Of a stretch of DNA of 64,000 bases, positions 34,072 to 45,093 are shown one piece after another (positions within the stretch are counted from its first letter, which is position 1; each line of letters begins with the position of its first letter). A program made the translations under genes and the position numbers. The notes under the pieces were generated by a model, which was not told where the DNA came from, ran no database searches, and saw nothing but the letters and a program-made list of their open reading frames with translations. The stretch covers positions 3,385,001 through 3,449,000 of the forward strand of contig NZ_CP069127.1 in assembly GCF_016811915.1 (NCBI RefSeq). Direction: 5' to 3'. Origin of the DNA: Brevibacillus choshinensis (GTDB lineage Bacteria > Bacillota > Bacilli > Brevibacillales > Brevibacillaceae).

Positions 34072-34082
34072 AGGGCGTTTTT
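34057..34082 (+). terminator. Bidirectional terminator with both stop codons in its loop
   Basis: AAAAACGCCC and GGGCGTTTTT form a perfect 10-bp stem with a 6-nt loop (34067-34072). The plus-strand gene stops with TGA at 34069-34071 and the minus-strand spo0E-like gene with TAG at 34066-34068. Both strands give U-tracts. Confidence 0.85.
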
Positions 34083-34227
34083 CATGCAACATATGCGCAA
34101 CAATTAGCTTATCTAGCTGCTGACTAATCCTGACGATCTCAGGGTCAAGAAAATTGTAACCTGCATCCTTGGCTGCACACTCCAGTTTCCGGCGCAAGTC
34201 ATCAATCATCTGATTCGTAATCTCCAT
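34066..34227 (-). CDS. Spo0E-like aspartyl-phosphate phosphatase
   Basis: A 53-aa protein of the Spo0E family, which dephosphorylates Spo0A~P and delays sporulation. The signature ISQQLDKLI is present, preceded by a helix LRRKLECAAKDAGYNFLDPE that pairs with it as in Spo0E/YisI-type antiparallel helices. ATG at 34227 has GGGGGT seven bases upstream; the frame is open to 34260. The gene stop lies inside a terminator shared with the converging gene. The sporulation kinase at 3929 is not adjacent. Confidence 0.85.
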   Translation of the reverse strand: MEITNQMIDDLRRKLECAAKDAGYNFLDPEIVRISQQLDKLIVAHMLHEKRPS

Positions 34228-34304
34228 GTTGCAGACCCCCACCCATCTTGCGTCTCCCACTATTTTACATTATATAACTAGCGGAGGAAAGGGTAAGATG
34301 TGGA

Positions 34305-34341
34305 AGAAAAAAGCCTTGCACCCAGAAAAGTGCAAGGCTTC
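34305..34341 (-). terminator. Terminator of the pdh operon
   Basis: Read on the minus strand, GAAGCCTTGCAC and GTGCAAGGCTT flank a short loop and are followed by TTTTTTC. It lies 22 bases beyond the pdhD stop. Confidence 0.9.
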
Positions 34342-34363
34342 CATCTTTCTAGAACGAATATCC

Positions 34364-35773
34364 TTACTTCATGACATGGATCGGATGACCCAGGGCAAGC
34401 TCAGCTGCTTCCATGGTCACTTCACCCAAGGTAGGATGAGCGTGGATCGTCAGCTCGATATCCTCGAGAGTAGCGCCCATCTCAATCGCGAGACCAATCT
34501 CAGCGATGATATTGGAAGCTTCTACACCCACGATTTGCGCACCCAGTACAAGGTTTGTGCCTTTTTCACCGATCAGTTTTACATAGCCTTCGCCAGCATT
34601 GACAGACAATGCGCGTCCGTTTGCTGCGAATGGAAAACGTCCTACGACGTAATCAATTCCTTTTTCCTTCGCTTCTTTCTCATTGATCCCTACGCTTGCA
34701 ATTTCAGGATCGCAGAAAACGACTGCAGGAATGGCTTTGTAATCCACTTCGGACGGATGCCCAGCGATCGCTTCAGCAGCCACTTTCCCTTCGTAGGAAG
34801 CTTTGTGAGCAAGCGCAGGACCTGGCACGATATCGCCAATCGCATATACGTTTGGAATGTTAGTGCGGCCTTGTTTGTCAACGACGATCAAGCCACGATC
34901 GGTCAGGTTCATCCCGATATCGCGAACGCCAAGCTCATCTGTATTCGGACGACGACCAACTGTCACGAGGATGTATTCCGCCTCGACTTTTACTTGCTCG
35001 CCTTTGACTTCAGCCGTTACGATGACGCCGTTCTCGGTTTCTTCCATGCCTTGAGCCAATGCTTTTGTATGGATGGTCACGTCCAGCTTTTTCAGCTTGC
35101 GCTCAACCAGACGAGGCATATCAGGCTCAAAACCAGGGAGGATTTGATCAGCGCCTTCCAGGATGGTCACTTTGGTTCCGAACTTGGCAAATACGGTACC
35201 CAGCTCGATGCCAATGTAGCCGCCGCCGATGACAACGATGCTCTTCGGAAGCTCAGTCAAGCTGAGGGCTTCAGTAGAAGACAGCACGCGTTTGCCAAAT
35301 GGGAAAGCTGGCAATTCGATTGGACGGGAACCGGTTGCGATGATGCAATGTTCGAAGCGATAACGGTTTACATCGTAGCCGTGGAACACACGAACTTCGT
35401 TTTCGCTCACGAACAGCGCTTCACCCGGGATGACTTGGATTTTGTTGCCTTTGAACAAAGAGCCTACGCCACCGGTCAATTGCTTGACGATGCCGCCTTT
35501 CCACTCTTGCACTTTGGCAAAATCCACTTTCACGTTCTCCATGGTGATCCCCATGGACTCGGTATGCTGTGCGTGCTCATAAGTGTGTGCTGCATGGATC
35601 ATTGCTTTGGACGGAATGCAGCCTACGTTCAAGCATACGCCACCCAGTTCCGCTTTTTCCACAACAGCCACGGTTTTGCCCAGTTGGGCGGCACGAATAG
35701 CCGCCACGTATCCACCCGGACCAGCACCGATCACCAGCACGTCTACTTCTGTAGTAAATTCACCTACTACCAT
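34364..35773 (-). CDS. pdhD: Dihydrolipoyl dehydrogenase (E3) of pyruvate dehydrogenase
   Basis: A 469-aa FAD flavoprotein that reoxidises the lipoyl groups of the E2 subunit with NAD+. FAD motif [12 protein letters not shown] near the start, redox disulfide [14 protein letters not shown] (Cys pair), NAD-binding [13 protein letters not shown] and the C-terminal HAHPTLGE with the catalytic His. The N-terminal [12 protein letters not shown] matches the usual E3 form without a lipoyl domain. It follows pdhC by 6 bases and ends in the operon terminator. Confidence 0.97.
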   Translation of the reverse strand: MVVGEFTTEVDVLVIGAGPGGYVAAIRAAQLGKTVAVVEKAELGGVCLNVGCIPSKAMIHAAHTYEHAQHTESMGITMENVKVDFAKVQEWKGGIVKQLTGGVGSLFKGNKIQVIPGEALFVSENEVRVFHGYDVNRYRFEHCIIATGSRPIELPAFPFGKRVLSSTEALSLTELPKSIVVIGGGYIGIELGTVFAKFGTKVTILEGADQILPGFEPDMPRLVERKLKKLDVTIHTKALAQGMEETENGVIVTAEVKGEQVKVEAEYILVTVGRRPNTDELGVRDIGMNLTDRGLIVVDKQGRTNIPNVYAIGDIVPGPALAHKASYEGKVAAEAIAGHPSEVDYKAIPAVVFCDPEIASVGINEKEAKEKGIDYVVGRFPFAANGRALSVNAGEGYVKLIGEKGTNLVLGAQIVGVEASNIIAEIGLAIEMGATLEDIELTIHAHPTLGEVTMEAAELALGHPIHVMK

Positions 35774-35779
35774 TGCTTC

Positions 35780-37183
35780 TTATCCCTCCATGACAAGCAG
35801 CGTCGGGTTCTCCAAGAGCTGCTTCACGTAGTTGACGAAACGTTGAGCCGGTTCGCCATCAACCAAGCGGTGGTCAAAGCTGAGAGACAGGTGCAGCATT
35901 TGGCCAACCACGATTTCTCCATTTTTCACAATCGGTTTTTCACTGATGCGTCCTACGCCCAAGATCGCCACTTCTGGGTGGTTAATGATTGGGGTAAAGA
36001 ACATTCCGCCTGCAGAACCGATGTTGGTGATGCTGAAAGTAGATCCTTTCAGATCATCGGCAGTCGCTTTGCGATCGCGGGCTTTTTTCGCCAGTTCGCC
36101 GATTTCGCCAGCGATTTGGAAGATGGACTTGCTGTCAGCGCCTTTGACTACAGGTACAAGCAGGCCGTCTTCAGTCGAAGTGGCGATTCCGATGTTGTAG
36201 TATTTTTTATAGATGACTTCTTGTTTTTCATCATCGATGGATGCGTTCAGCTCAGGGAACTTTTTCAGTCCAGCCACTACCGCTTTTACGATCATTGGCA
36301 GGTAAGTCAGCTTCACGCCGCGCTCTTCTGCGAGTGGTTTTGCGTCTTTGCGCATAGCCACGAGTGCTGTTACATCCACTTCATCAAAGATGGTTACGTG
36401 TGGAGCGGTGTAAGCGGATTTCACCATTGCTTTTGCGATTGCTTTACGCATACCTTTGAGTGGTACGCGCTCTTCCAATTCGCCAGCTGCAGTTGGCGTG
36501 TAGTGAACAGTAGGAGCTGCTGCTGCTTGCGCTACGCCAGTCGGTGCTGCGGCTGCTTCCGGAGCTGTGGCCGCTGCAGGAGTAGCCGCAGTCGCAGCTG
36601 CTGGTGCAACGCCGCCTGCTGCGAAGCGATCTACGTCTTCGCGAGTGATGCGGCCCAGTTTGCCTGTACCAGGTACGTTTGCCAATTGAACTCCTTTTTC
36701 ACGTGCGTATTTACGTACGGATGGAGTCGCGAGTACATGCTTGCGATCGATTGGCGCTGCCACAGCAGTCGCGGTTGCTTGCGCCATAGGCGTTTCCAGT
36801 GCTTGGTTTGCATTCGCACTCACTTGAGAGCCGATATCGCAGCCTGGTTCCATCTTGTCAGCTTCAGCTGGTGCAGGAGCTGCTGGAGCTTCTGCCACAG
36901 GTGCATCGCCATGACCATGGACTGGCAGGTTAGGAATTTCGCCTTCTACTTCAAAGTCAATCAGTGGGTCACCAACTACGGAAACGGTACCCTCTGTTAC
37001 TTTCAGTTCGAGGACTTTCCCTTTAACAGGCGATGGCACTTCTACAACCGCCTTGTCATTTTGTACTTCCATGATGACCTGGTCTTCTTCTACGGAATCC
37101 CCCGGCTGTACGTGCCATTTGACGATTTCGCCTTCATGGATGCCCTCGCCGAGCTCCGGGAGTCTGAATGTAAAACGACTCAC
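35780..37183 (-). CDS. pdhC: Dihydrolipoamide acetyltransferase (E2) of pyruvate dehydrogenase
   Basis: A 467-aa core subunit. One lipoyl domain with the modified lysine K44 in QNDKAVVEV is followed by a Pro/Ala-rich linker, the subunit-binding domain ([34 protein letters not shown]) and a second Ala/Pro-rich linker, then the catalytic domain ending with [12 protein letters not shown]. The single lipoyl domain matches Gram-positive E2. It is separated from pdhB by 90 bp that carry a hairpin (37241-37265). Confidence 0.97.
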   Translation of the reverse strand: MSRFTFRLPELGEGIHEGEIVKWHVQPGDSVEEDQVIMEVQNDKAVVEVPSPVKGKVLELKVTEGTVSVVGDPLIDFEVEGEIPNLPVHGHGDAPVAEAPAAPAPAEADKMEPGCDIGSQVSANANQALETPMAQATATAVAAPIDRKHVLATPSVRKYAREKGVQLANVPGTGKLGRITREDVDRFAAGGVAPAAATAATPAAATAPEAAAAPTGVAQAAAAPTVHYTPTAAGELEERVPLKGMRKAIAKAMVKSAYTAPHVTIFDEVDVTALVAMRKDAKPLAEERGVKLTYLPMIVKAVVAGLKKFPELNASIDDEKQEVIYKKYYNIGIATSTEDGLLVPVVKGADSKSIFQIAGEIGELAKKARDRKATADDLKGSTFSITNIGSAGGMFFTPIINHPEVAILGVGRISEKPIVKNGEIVVGQMLHLSLSFDHRLVDGEPAQRFVNYVKQLLENPTLLVMEG

Positions 37184-37240
37184 GATATCTCCTCCTTATA
37201 AACAGTTCGCCATATTTTTACCCTGTATCTGCCAAAAGAA

Positions 37241-37265
37241 GGCGGAAAGCTCTCATCTTTCCGCC
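37241..37265 (-). repeat. Intercistronic hairpin between pdhB and pdhC
   Basis: GGCGGAAAG and CTTTCCGCC form a perfect 9-bp stem with a 7-nt loop in the 90-bp gap. On the minus strand TTCTTTTGG follows, a weak T-tract, so it may be a partial terminator or an RNA processing site that lowers pdhCD relative to pdhAB. Confidence 0.6.
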
Positions 37266-37273
37266 GATTGTCC

Positions 37274-38254
37274 TTAAAAATCAAGCACTTGTGTCAAACC
37301 GTCCACTACGCGCTTCACGTCAGGAAGCCATACATCTTCTGCTTGCGCAAACGGATAAACGGTATCCGGTGCTGTGATGCGCAGAACTGGCGCTTCCAGG
37401 TGCAGGATCGCACGCTCGTTGATTTGCGTGATGATTTCCGCTGCGACGCCGGAAGTTTTTTGTGCTTCCTGCACGACAATTGCACGGTTGGTTTTCTTCA
37501 CGGATTCAACGATGGTGTCGATATCGAGTGGGCTGATGGTGCGCAGGTCGATTACTTCTACCTTTGCTCCGCGAGCTTTTTCGATTTCTTCTGCCGCTTT
37601 CAAGCTGGTGTGCACCATTGCACCGTACGTGATGATGGTAGCATCTGTACCTTCTTTCACTACGTTCGCTTTTCCGAGTGGAATGGTGTAATCGCCTTCT
37701 GGTACTTCTTGACGGAAGGAACGATACAGCTTCATGTGCTCAAGGAACACGACTGGATCATTGTCGCGGATTGCGGAGATCAAGAGTCCTTTTGCATCGT
37801 ACGGGTTGGACGGGATCACCACTTTCAGACCCGGCGTTTGCAGCATCAGACCTTCCAGGGAGTCGGCATGAAGCTCAGGAGTTTTCACGCCGCCACCAAA
37901 TGGGGAGCGGAAAGTCACCGGGCTGTGGAAGCGTCCACCGGAACGGTAACGCATGCGAGTTGCTTGAGAAGCAATCGCATCGAACGTCTCGAATACGAAT
38001 CCAAAGAACTGGATTTCAGCTACTGGACGGAAGCCGTTGATCGACAGACCAACAGCCAATCCGCCAATACCGGATTCTGCCAGCGGGGTGTCAAACACGC
38101 GCTGCTCACCGAATTCTGCTTGCAGACCTTCAGTCGCACGGAATACCCCGCCGTTTTTCCCTACGTCTTCCCCGAAGACAAGTACGGTCTCATCGCGTTT
38201 CAGCTCCACGCGCATTGCGTCCGTAATGGCTTGAACCATTGTCATTTGTGCCAT
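37274..38254 (-). CDS. pdhB: Pyruvate dehydrogenase E1 beta subunit
   Basis: A 326-aa transketolase-like beta subunit that forms the E1 heterotetramer with pdhA. Recognisable are the N-terminal [44 protein letters not shown], the catalytic-loop region and HRL-like C-terminal domain ending [13 protein letters not shown]. It begins 3 bases after the pdhA stop, so the two E1 genes are coupled. The thiamine diphosphate contacts in beta subunits are less conserved and not resolved here. Confidence 0.97.
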   Translation of the reverse strand: MAQMTMVQAITDAMRVELKRDETVLVFGEDVGKNGGVFRATEGLQAEFGEQRVFDTPLAESGIGGLAVGLSINGFRPVAEIQFFGFVFETFDAIASQATRMRYRSGGRFHSPVTFRSPFGGGVKTPELHADSLEGLMLQTPGLKVVIPSNPYDAKGLLISAIRDNDPVVFLEHMKLYRSFRQEVPEGDYTIPLGKANVVKEGTDATIITYGAMVHTSLKAAEEIEKARGAKVEVIDLRTISPLDIDTIVESVKKTNRAIVVQEAQKTSGVAAEIITQINERAILHLEAPVLRITAPDTVYPFAQAEDVWLPDVKRVVDGLTQVLDF

Positions 38255-38257
38255 GGC

Positions 38258-39670
<1,413 letters not shown>

Positions 39671-40405
39671 ATGTCCGAATATGTAAAACGTACGATCATA
39701 AAAGAAGAAGTGCCAAGCATTCACGTGGACACTCCACGCTCCGTGAAGGTGTACCTCCCGCCTGGTTATAACGAGCTCCTTTCCTATCCCGTCGTCTACT
39801 GTCAGGATGGGAATGACTTCTTTACAATGGGACGAATCGCTACCATCGCAAACCAGCTGATTTTGGAAGATGGCATCGAACCATTCCTGATCGTGGGAGT
39901 CTCAGTAGAACGCAGCAAACGTACCAGCGAGTACTCTCCGATTGGTTCACGAAATGCAGCATACAAGCGCTTTTTCACAGAGGAGCTCGTCCCTTATATC
40001 GAGGAGCGTTATCCCGTGCGTCGCGACCCTTCATCCCGTGTGCTGGCCGGTGACTCTTTGGGCGGTACCGTTTCCTTGCACCTATCCTTGGATCGACCTG
40101 ATGTTTTTCCCCGCGTCCTGTCCTTGTCAGGAGCTTTTTTCGAACCGACACTGGAACAGCTGCAGCTTCAATCCAGCCTTTCTTGGCTCAACATCTGGAT
40201 GGTAGTCGGTCTGGATGAGGTCGCCGTTGAAACCCATATGGGAACGTTTGATTTTGTCCAATACAACAGAGCCGCAAAGGAAGTGCTGGGAGCCAAGCAT
40301 GCTGTTATCTCCTATCGGGAAAAGCCGGGCAATCACGTCTGGGGCTTGTGGCAAAAAGAGCTGCCTGATGGATTGCGCCATTTCTTCCCGGCTCCCAAGC
40401 TGTAG
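39671..40405 (+). CDS. Esterase-family alpha/beta hydrolase
   Basis: A 244-aa alpha/beta hydrolase of the putative esterase (enterochelin-esterase/YjcH) type. The nucleophile elbow is AGDSLGG (Ser at about residue 133), with VYLPPGYNE in the N-terminal beta region, QDGNDFF at the oxyanion region and the catalytic His in PGNHVWGLW near the end. GGTGGTGGG precedes ATG 39671. The substrate is unknown. It has no neighbours that would suggest a siderophore role. Confidence 0.85.
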   Translation: MSEYVKRTIIKEEVPSIHVDTPRSVKVYLPPGYNELLSYPVVYCQDGNDFFTMGRIATIANQLILEDGIEPFLIVGVSVERSKRTSEYSPIGSRNAAYKRFFTEELVPYIEERYPVRRDPSSRVLAGDSLGGTVSLHLSLDRPDVFPRVLSLSGAFFEPTLEQLQLQSSLSWLNIWMVVGLDEVAVETHMGTFDFVQYNRAAKEVLGAKHAVISYREKPGNHVWGLWQKELPDGLRHFFPAPKL

Positions 40406-40409
40406 GTTT

Positions 40410-40601
40410 TTAAAGTCCGTTTATTTCCTTGATATCTTCATAGCTGTAATAACGGCCATCCACCAAAAAGATGCCTTCGTGGTTGGCTTTTTCAATTTCC
40501 CCCGCCACCTGTTGGGCATCGCTTAACACGATATTGACGATTTTGCTTTCGTCACGTTGCATTTGACCTTGTATGCGCTGGCGCTCTTTGGCCGATATCA
40601 T
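40410..40601 (-). CDS. Small hypothetical protein, 63 aa
   Basis: ATG at 40601 (MISAKERQRIQGQMQRDESK) is preceded by AGAGGG six bases upstream; an ATG two codons earlier directly abuts that run. The product is a helix with many charges, followed by VDGRYYSYEDIKEINGL, a beta-like end. I do not recognise a family. It converges with the esterase gene, only 4 bases away, without a clear terminator between them. Confidence 0.6.
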   Translation of the reverse strand: MISAKERQRIQGQMQRDESKIVNIVLSDAQQVAGEIEKANHEGIFLVDGRYYSYEDIKEINGL

Positions 40602-40791
40602 GTTCATCCCTCTTTTCCCCTACGCTTTGATAGCTATAGTATTTCTTTGGCAGCACAGATTTACACTAGAAAACTTGGCTGCTCCATGCCATCTGGGGGT
40701 CAAAGGAGCTCGCCATCACACGATCGTTCGCGGTCTCGCTATGCTGCACTTGTACCGGACAGGATCAGATCAATACCTAAATCTGTACAAC

Positions 40792-40834
40792 AAAAACAGC
40801 CCTGACCTTGCCAGCGGGCTCAGTCAGGACTGTT
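40792..40834 (-). terminator. Terminator of the threonine aldolase gene
   Basis: On the minus strand AACAG.CCTGAC and GTCAGG.CTGTT form an 11-bp stem with one mismatch, followed by TTTTTG. It lies 14 bases past the stop at 40848. Confidence 0.85.
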
Positions 40835-40847
40835 CGAATCCTCCCTA

Positions 40848-41891
40848 TTACTTGGCTGCTGGAACGCTCGCCAGCAATCTTTCCACGATTTGAAGAACAT
40901 ACTGAACATCTTCCTCTGAGATGTGACGATGAGTCGTAAAACGGATGACGTATTCATCGAAATCAACGGCATAAACCCCTTGATCCGCCAAGCGTTTCAG
41001 GAATTCTACGGCCGTAGTCTGGATGGAGTCTGTTTTCACGAGGACAATGTTGGTTTCGACTGGTTCGACTTCCAAAGACAGATTGCGGAGCCCTTCTGCC
41101 AGCATTTTCGCATGGTTGTGGTCCTCCGCCAAACGCTCTGTCATGTCTGTGAGAGCGAGGATGCCCGGAGCCGCCAAATAACCGACTTGACGCAATCCTC
41201 CCCCCAGTTTCTTTCTCCACCATCTCGCCTCTTCGATGAACGCACGATCTCCCGCCAAAATGGAGCCTACTGGTGCGCTTAGTCCTTTCGACAAGCAAAT
41301 TTGAACGGAAGTTGTGTACTGACTCAGCTCCCGAACATCTACACCCAGAGCGACTGCCGCATTAAAGAGTCGAGCTCCGTCCAAGTGTACGGGGATGCCA
41401 TGCTTTTGTCCCACCTCGTAAACACTTTTCATCTTCTCCGGAGTAATGACTGCTCCACCTGCTCGATTGTGCGTGTTTTCCAGGCAGATCAGCTTTGTTC
41501 GGGGAAAATGGATATTCGTCGTGGAACGGATCGCCTTTTCCACATCTTCTGCGCGCAAGGCACCGCGTACACCTGCCAAAGTGCGTGTTTGGACACCAGC
41601 TAATGCCGACATCGCACCCCCTTCATAGTAAAAGATGTGCGATTCCGCTTCTGCAATGACTTCATCTCCGTTTACGCAATGGGTCAAAACCGCTACCTGA
41701 TTTCCTTGCGTACCACTCGTGACAAACAATGCAGCTTCTTTTCCCAGCCGCTCTGCGGCGATTTCCTCCAGGCGATTGACAGTCGGATCCTCGCGGTAAA
41801 CATCGTCACCTACCTCCGCTTCTGCCATCGCGCGAATCATGGCATCGGTTGGCTTGGTAACCGTATCGCTGCGCAAATCGATTTTCTTCAT
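40848..41891 (-). CDS. Low-specificity L-threonine aldolase
   Basis: A 347-aa PLP enzyme of the beta-eliminating lyase type that splits L-threonine or L-allo-threonine into glycine and acetaldehyde. The PLP lysine is in LSKGLSAPVGS. Other landmarks are DLRSDTVTKPT at the N-terminus, VTSGTQGNQVA, HLDGARLFNAAVALG and the final RFTTHRHISEEDVQ. ATG at 41891 has GGAGG close upstream (AGGAGAACC); the frame is open to 41906. It is divergent from the IscA-like gene at 42004. Confidence 0.93.
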   Translation of the reverse strand: MKKIDLRSDTVTKPTDAMIRAMAEAEVGDDVYREDPTVNRLEEIAAERLGKEAALFVTSGTQGNQVAVLTHCVNGDEVIAEAESHIFYYEGGAMSALAGVQTRTLAGVRGALRAEDVEKAIRSTTNIHFPRTKLICLENTHNRAGGAVITPEKMKSVYEVGQKHGIPVHLDGARLFNAAVALGVDVRELSQYTTSVQICLSKGLSAPVGSILAGDRAFIEEARWWRKKLGGGLRQVGYLAAPGILALTDMTERLAEDHNHAKMLAEGLRNLSLEVEPVETNIVLVKTDSIQTTAVEFLKRLADQGVYAVDFDEYVIRFTTHRHISEEDVQYVLQIVERLLASVPAAK

Positions 41892-42003
41892 GGTTCTCCT
41901 CCCCATTGCTTCCTTCTTTCATTAAACTTTCAACATTGCATATCGATTTACCTCTTTGCTAATATGGAAGGGATCGATACATAAACGTTAGGAGACCTGT
42001 CCA

Positions 42004-42306
42004 ATGAATGTGAAAATTACGCGCAATGCTGCGAAACAATTGAAAACCATTATGGACCAAGAAGAAGACAAAGATCTGAAACTGCGCGTATACATCACTC
42101 ACGCGCACGGTGACCACGCTCACTACGGTTTGGCTCTGGACAAGCCCACTGAAGAAGACGAAGTTATTTCGACAGACAAAGAAATTGACGTAGTAGTGAA
42201 AAAAGACGAGCCTCTGCTGGACGGGATCATCCTCGATTACCTCTACCTCCCTGAAGAGGGCTTTGTGATTACCAACCCATCCAAAGGAAACACCGGCGAC
42301 CACTAA
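42004..42306 (+). CDS. Cysteine-less HesB/IscA-like protein with a His-rich loop
   Basis: A 100-aa protein with the HesB/IscA scaffold: ITRNAAKQLKTIMDQEEDKDLKLRVYI, then YGLALDKPTEEDEVI and FVITNPSKGN. In A-type Fe-S carriers the loop after the first strand is GGCSG; here it is THAHGDHAHYG, with four histidines and an Asp and no cysteine anywhere in the protein. It cannot bind a cluster through cysteine. Relatives in Bacillaceae are often misnamed HemY. The loop looks like a metal-binding site. It ends at a bidirectional terminator. Confidence 0.8.
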   Translation: MNVKITRNAAKQLKTIMDQEEDKDLKLRVYITHAHGDHAHYGLALDKPTEEDEVISTDKEIDVVVKKDEPLLDGIILDYLYLPEEGFVITNPSKGNTGDH

Positions 42307-42314
42307 GACTCGCT

Positions 42315-42354
42315 AAAAACCCCTTGCTGAATCAAGATCAGCGAGGGGTTTTTT
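42315..42354 (+). terminator. Bidirectional terminator between the IscA-like gene and helD
   Basis: AAAAACCCCT.GCTGA pairs with TCAGC.AGGGGTTTTTT; T-tracts exist in both directions. Confidence 0.9.
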
Positions 42355-42362
42355 GTTACTTC

Positions 42363-44603
42363 TTATTGTTTTATATACAATTCGTTCGGCATCCCGAGAA
42401 GCAAAGGTGGTTCCGTTCCTTCTCCATGTGCCATCACGAGGCGATGAACAGGACGCGTCATCGCGACGTATAGGAGTTTCGCGTCCCATTCGTTGTCATC
42501 ATAGGTATCAACATCGAGCAAAAGGACGACATCAAACTGCAGCCCTTTGGTCAGGAATGCCGGCATGACAGTGACACCGCCGGGAAATTGGCTGTCTTTG
42601 CTGCCCAATAGCGTCAGACCCTCGATGCTTTCTTGCAAGCCTTTATACGCTTTTTTGCTGGCCCCGATCGTTTTCGTCACGATGGCAATCGTTTGGAAGC
42701 CTTCTTCCCGATAAGAGGCGACGCGCTGAGATATATCTTCCCAAAGCTTTGCTCGAGTCGCAGGGCTGATCATGATCGGCTTTTCCCCGTGCCTCAGTAC
42801 CGGCTTTGCCAAAACAGTCTCAGGAAGGTCGATTTGCCTCAAGACCTCGTTTGCACATTGCATGATTTCTATGGTCGAGCGATAGCTTTGCGACAAGGTG
42901 TAGTACGATGGACGCAGCTTTTGGAAAATGCCTTGCGTTAATTCCTCCCACGAATGGATACCGCGATACGAGTGTATTCCTTGTGCGATGTCCCCCACAA
43001 TCGTAAGTGATTGACTCTTCGTCGCAAGGGAAACGACGGCAATTTCCAGCGCACTCAGATCCTGCGCCTCGTCGATTACGGTATGGTCGAAGTGCTCAGC
43101 TTTGCTCATCCCTTCGATGATGTGCTGCAGATACAGCAGCGGTGCGATGTCCTCCGCTTCCATCCGCTCCTCAGCAAACAGCTTGTTTGACGATTCACAG
43201 ACGTCCACAATGACACCATCCTCTATTTCAGGGGAAACCAGCTTTCGCAGAAGCTCGATGTCTGTAATCAATTCCCGGTAAGAAGCGAACGCCTCTAATG
43301 TGGGGAAGGATGACATATAGGTTTCGAGAATGGTCTCGAGCATTTTTTCAAACTTGGCCAAGCCCTGTTTGTCCAGATCGATTTTCAACTCGCGCAGATG
43401 CGCAAACATTTGCTTGTTCATTTCCTGCTTGATGTGTTTGCGCAAGGAGTCCAGCCGGCGCTGGTAAGGCAAGTGGGCAAATTGCTCCAAAAAGCTCTGA
43501 CGAATGAAGTCCCCTGGTATCGTAAAGACTTGCTTGGTCTTGTTGTACTGGAAGCTCAGCTTCTTGAAGGGGATCCGTGTTTCGATTACATAGCGAATAT
43601 ACTGCTCCAGCGCTTCTTTGCACACCAGCGAGCCTTTAAATCGCAATCGATTGCGGGTCAATTCCTGCTCCCGCTCGTCCTGATCGGCTTCAAAAAACAG
43701 TTGGATCGGTTTGTCGGGACTTGTAATCCTCCAGCCTTTTGGCAAGAGCGGTTTGACGAGGCGAGCTGCCCAATCGATAAACGTCGACTGCTGCACATCA
43801 TCTACCCCAAGCTCAGGCAATACGTCCGATATGTATGTAAGAAACATGCGGTTTGGAGCGAACACCATGAATTTTTTGGACATCATGGAATCCTGATAAT
43901 TATAGATCAGATAGGACAGCCGGTGCAGGGCAATAGTGGTTTTCCCGCTGCCCGCTACCCCCTGCACGACAATCGGCCGCTCTTTTTCCGCACGAATAAT
44001 GTCATTTTGTTCGGATTGGATGGTCGCCACGATATCCTTTAGACGGCTGTCATTGGCCTGGTTCAGGTTGGCGGCCAAAAATTCATCGATGAAACCTTCC
44101 TGCAAGAAATCATCCGGATCTCCCATCTCGCGGTGTATCGTCTCTTTCACTGCGCCATCATAAATCCCGGTGATTTTTCCTTGCTCGATTGCGAAATTAC
44201 GCTTTAAGGTTACTTCTCCACGGACGATTTCTCTTCCCATCCGGTAAAAGGCGTCTTTGCTCTCCCCAGAATAATAGAGGCTGGCAATCGGTGCTCTCCA
44301 GTCGACAACCACAGAGTCAAACGTATCTCCCCGCACAATTCCCCGCTTGCCGATGTAGACCTGATCCAGCTCGTACACTTCATCCTTCATAAAGTCTACC
44401 CGTCCGAAGTATGGCTTTTCACGTCCCTGGTCCTCAAGATAGCGCAGATCCTTCGACTTTTTCGAATTCACGACTTGTTTTACGTAGTCGTCGGTAGCTT
44501 CCCGAATATCCTCGCGTAATTGCGTGATTTCACTGTCAATTATCGCGATGGTGTCATCCAGCTTCTTTTGTTCCCGTTCGTATTCCCGGTGTTGGGTACT
44601 CAT
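42363..44603 (-). CDS. helD: HelD-type RNA polymerase-recycling ATPase (UvrD-like)
   Basis: A 746-aa superfamily-1 ATPase. Walker A VAGSGKTTIALHR lies around residue 220, DEAQDLS follows around 505, and QSYRS and TVMPAFLTKGLQFD are late helicase motifs. The first 190 residues form the coiled coil (EYEREQKKLDDTIAIIDSEI) and the GIYDGAVKETI segment characteristic of HelD. HelD releases stalled RNA polymerase from DNA and helps recycling; it does not unwind DNA efficiently. ATG at 44603 has AGGGGGG upstream. It is followed by the IscA-like gene on the other strand. Confidence 0.9.
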   Translation of the reverse strand: MSTQHREYEREQKKLDDTIAIIDSEITQLREDIREATDDYVKQVVNSKKSKDLRYLEDQGREKPYFGRVDFMKDEVYELDQVYIGKRGIVRGDTFDSVVVDWRAPIASLYYSGESKDAFYRMGREIVRGEVTLKRNFAIEQGKITGIYDGAVKETIHREMGDPDDFLQEGFIDEFLAANLNQANDSRLKDIVATIQSEQNDIIRAEKERPIVVQGVAGSGKTTIALHRLSYLIYNYQDSMMSKKFMVFAPNRMFLTYISDVLPELGVDDVQQSTFIDWAARLVKPLLPKGWRITSPDKPIQLFFEADQDEREQELTRNRLRFKGSLVCKEALEQYIRYVIETRIPFKKLSFQYNKTKQVFTIPGDFIRQSFLEQFAHLPYQRRLDSLRKHIKQEMNKQMFAHLRELKIDLDKQGLAKFEKMLETILETYMSSFPTLEAFASYRELITDIELLRKLVSPEIEDGVIVDVCESSNKLFAEERMEAEDIAPLLYLQHIIEGMSKAEHFDHTVIDEAQDLSALEIAVVSLATKSQSLTIVGDIAQGIHSYRGIHSWEELTQGIFQKLRPSYYTLSQSYRSTIEIMQCANEVLRQIDLPETVLAKPVLRHGEKPIMISPATRAKLWEDISQRVASYREEGFQTIAIVTKTIGASKKAYKGLQESIEGLTLLGSKDSQFPGGVTVMPAFLTKGLQFDVVLLLDVDTYDDNEWDAKLLYVAMTRPVHRLVMAHGEGTEPPLLLGMPNELYIKQ

Positions 44604-44639
44604 ACCCGTCCCCCCTCTCAGTCCGTTCATTTCGCATTG

Positions 44640-45008
44640 CTATGTCCATTGTCGTGCCAGCCAAATACCTGCCGCACACGAAAGCAAACCAACCGTCACG
44701 CTCAGAAGCGCATACAACAACCCTCGAACAATCTGGCCATCTCCCCAAAAAGAAATGACCTCCAGAGAAAAGGTGGAGAATGTCGTAAATCCCCCCATTA
44801 CCCCTGTGGCAAACAATAGATACACTTCCGGTGACAACATTCCCCGTTCTTTTCCCCATACAGACAGCAAACCAATCAGAAATGAACCCACGACGTTCGC
44901 GAGCCATGTTCCGATCGGCCACCCCGGCTGATTCGCTATCAATGAAAGACCATAGCGCATCATGGATCCGAGTGCTCCTCCTGCTGCCACCGCAATCCAT
45001 GGAATCAT
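44640..45008 (-). CDS. crcB: Fluoride ion channel CrcB/Fluc
   Basis: A 122-aa membrane protein with four transmembrane helices. Fluc signatures are AAGGALGSMMRYGLS, GTWLANVVGSFLIG and TGVMGGFTTFSTFSLE, the last with the phenylalanines lining the fluoride path. It exports fluoride as an antiparallel dimer. Only one copy is here, while many Firmicutes carry two adjacent genes, so a homodimer is likely. GGGAGGG precedes ATG 45008. No fluoride riboswitch fits in the 30 bases upstream; the gene is 36 bases before helD, so they may be co-transcribed. Confidence 0.92.
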   Translation of the reverse strand: MIPWIAVAAGGALGSMMRYGLSLIANQPGWPIGTWLANVVGSFLIGLLSVWGKERGMLSPEVYLLFATGVMGGFTTFSTFSLEVISFWGDGQIVRGLLYALLSVTVGLLSCAAGIWLARQWT

Positions 45009-45038
45009 TATGCTTTCCCTCCCATGCTCGGTTCGGAA

Positions 45039-45075
45039 CAAAAAGACACCCTAGCTTGCAGCAAGGATGTCTTTG
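45039..45075 (-). terminator. Terminator after ynzC
   Basis: AAGACA.CCT..GC and GC.AGG.TGTCTT form an imperfect stem; on the minus strand TTTTTG follows. It separates ynzC from crcB. Confidence 0.65.
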
Positions 45076-45093
45076 TTATCAATATCTGTTATC

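Noticed and set aside
34226..37201. A 991-codon open frame on the plus strand
   Set aside because: It lies antisense to pdhD and pdhC, which match known families along their whole length; the frame is an artefact of their codon use and its product is Phe/His/Cys-rich with no domain.
42004..42306. HemY (protoporphyrinogen oxidase) annotation
   Set aside because: The length and fold are those of HesB/IscA; no FAD motif is present.
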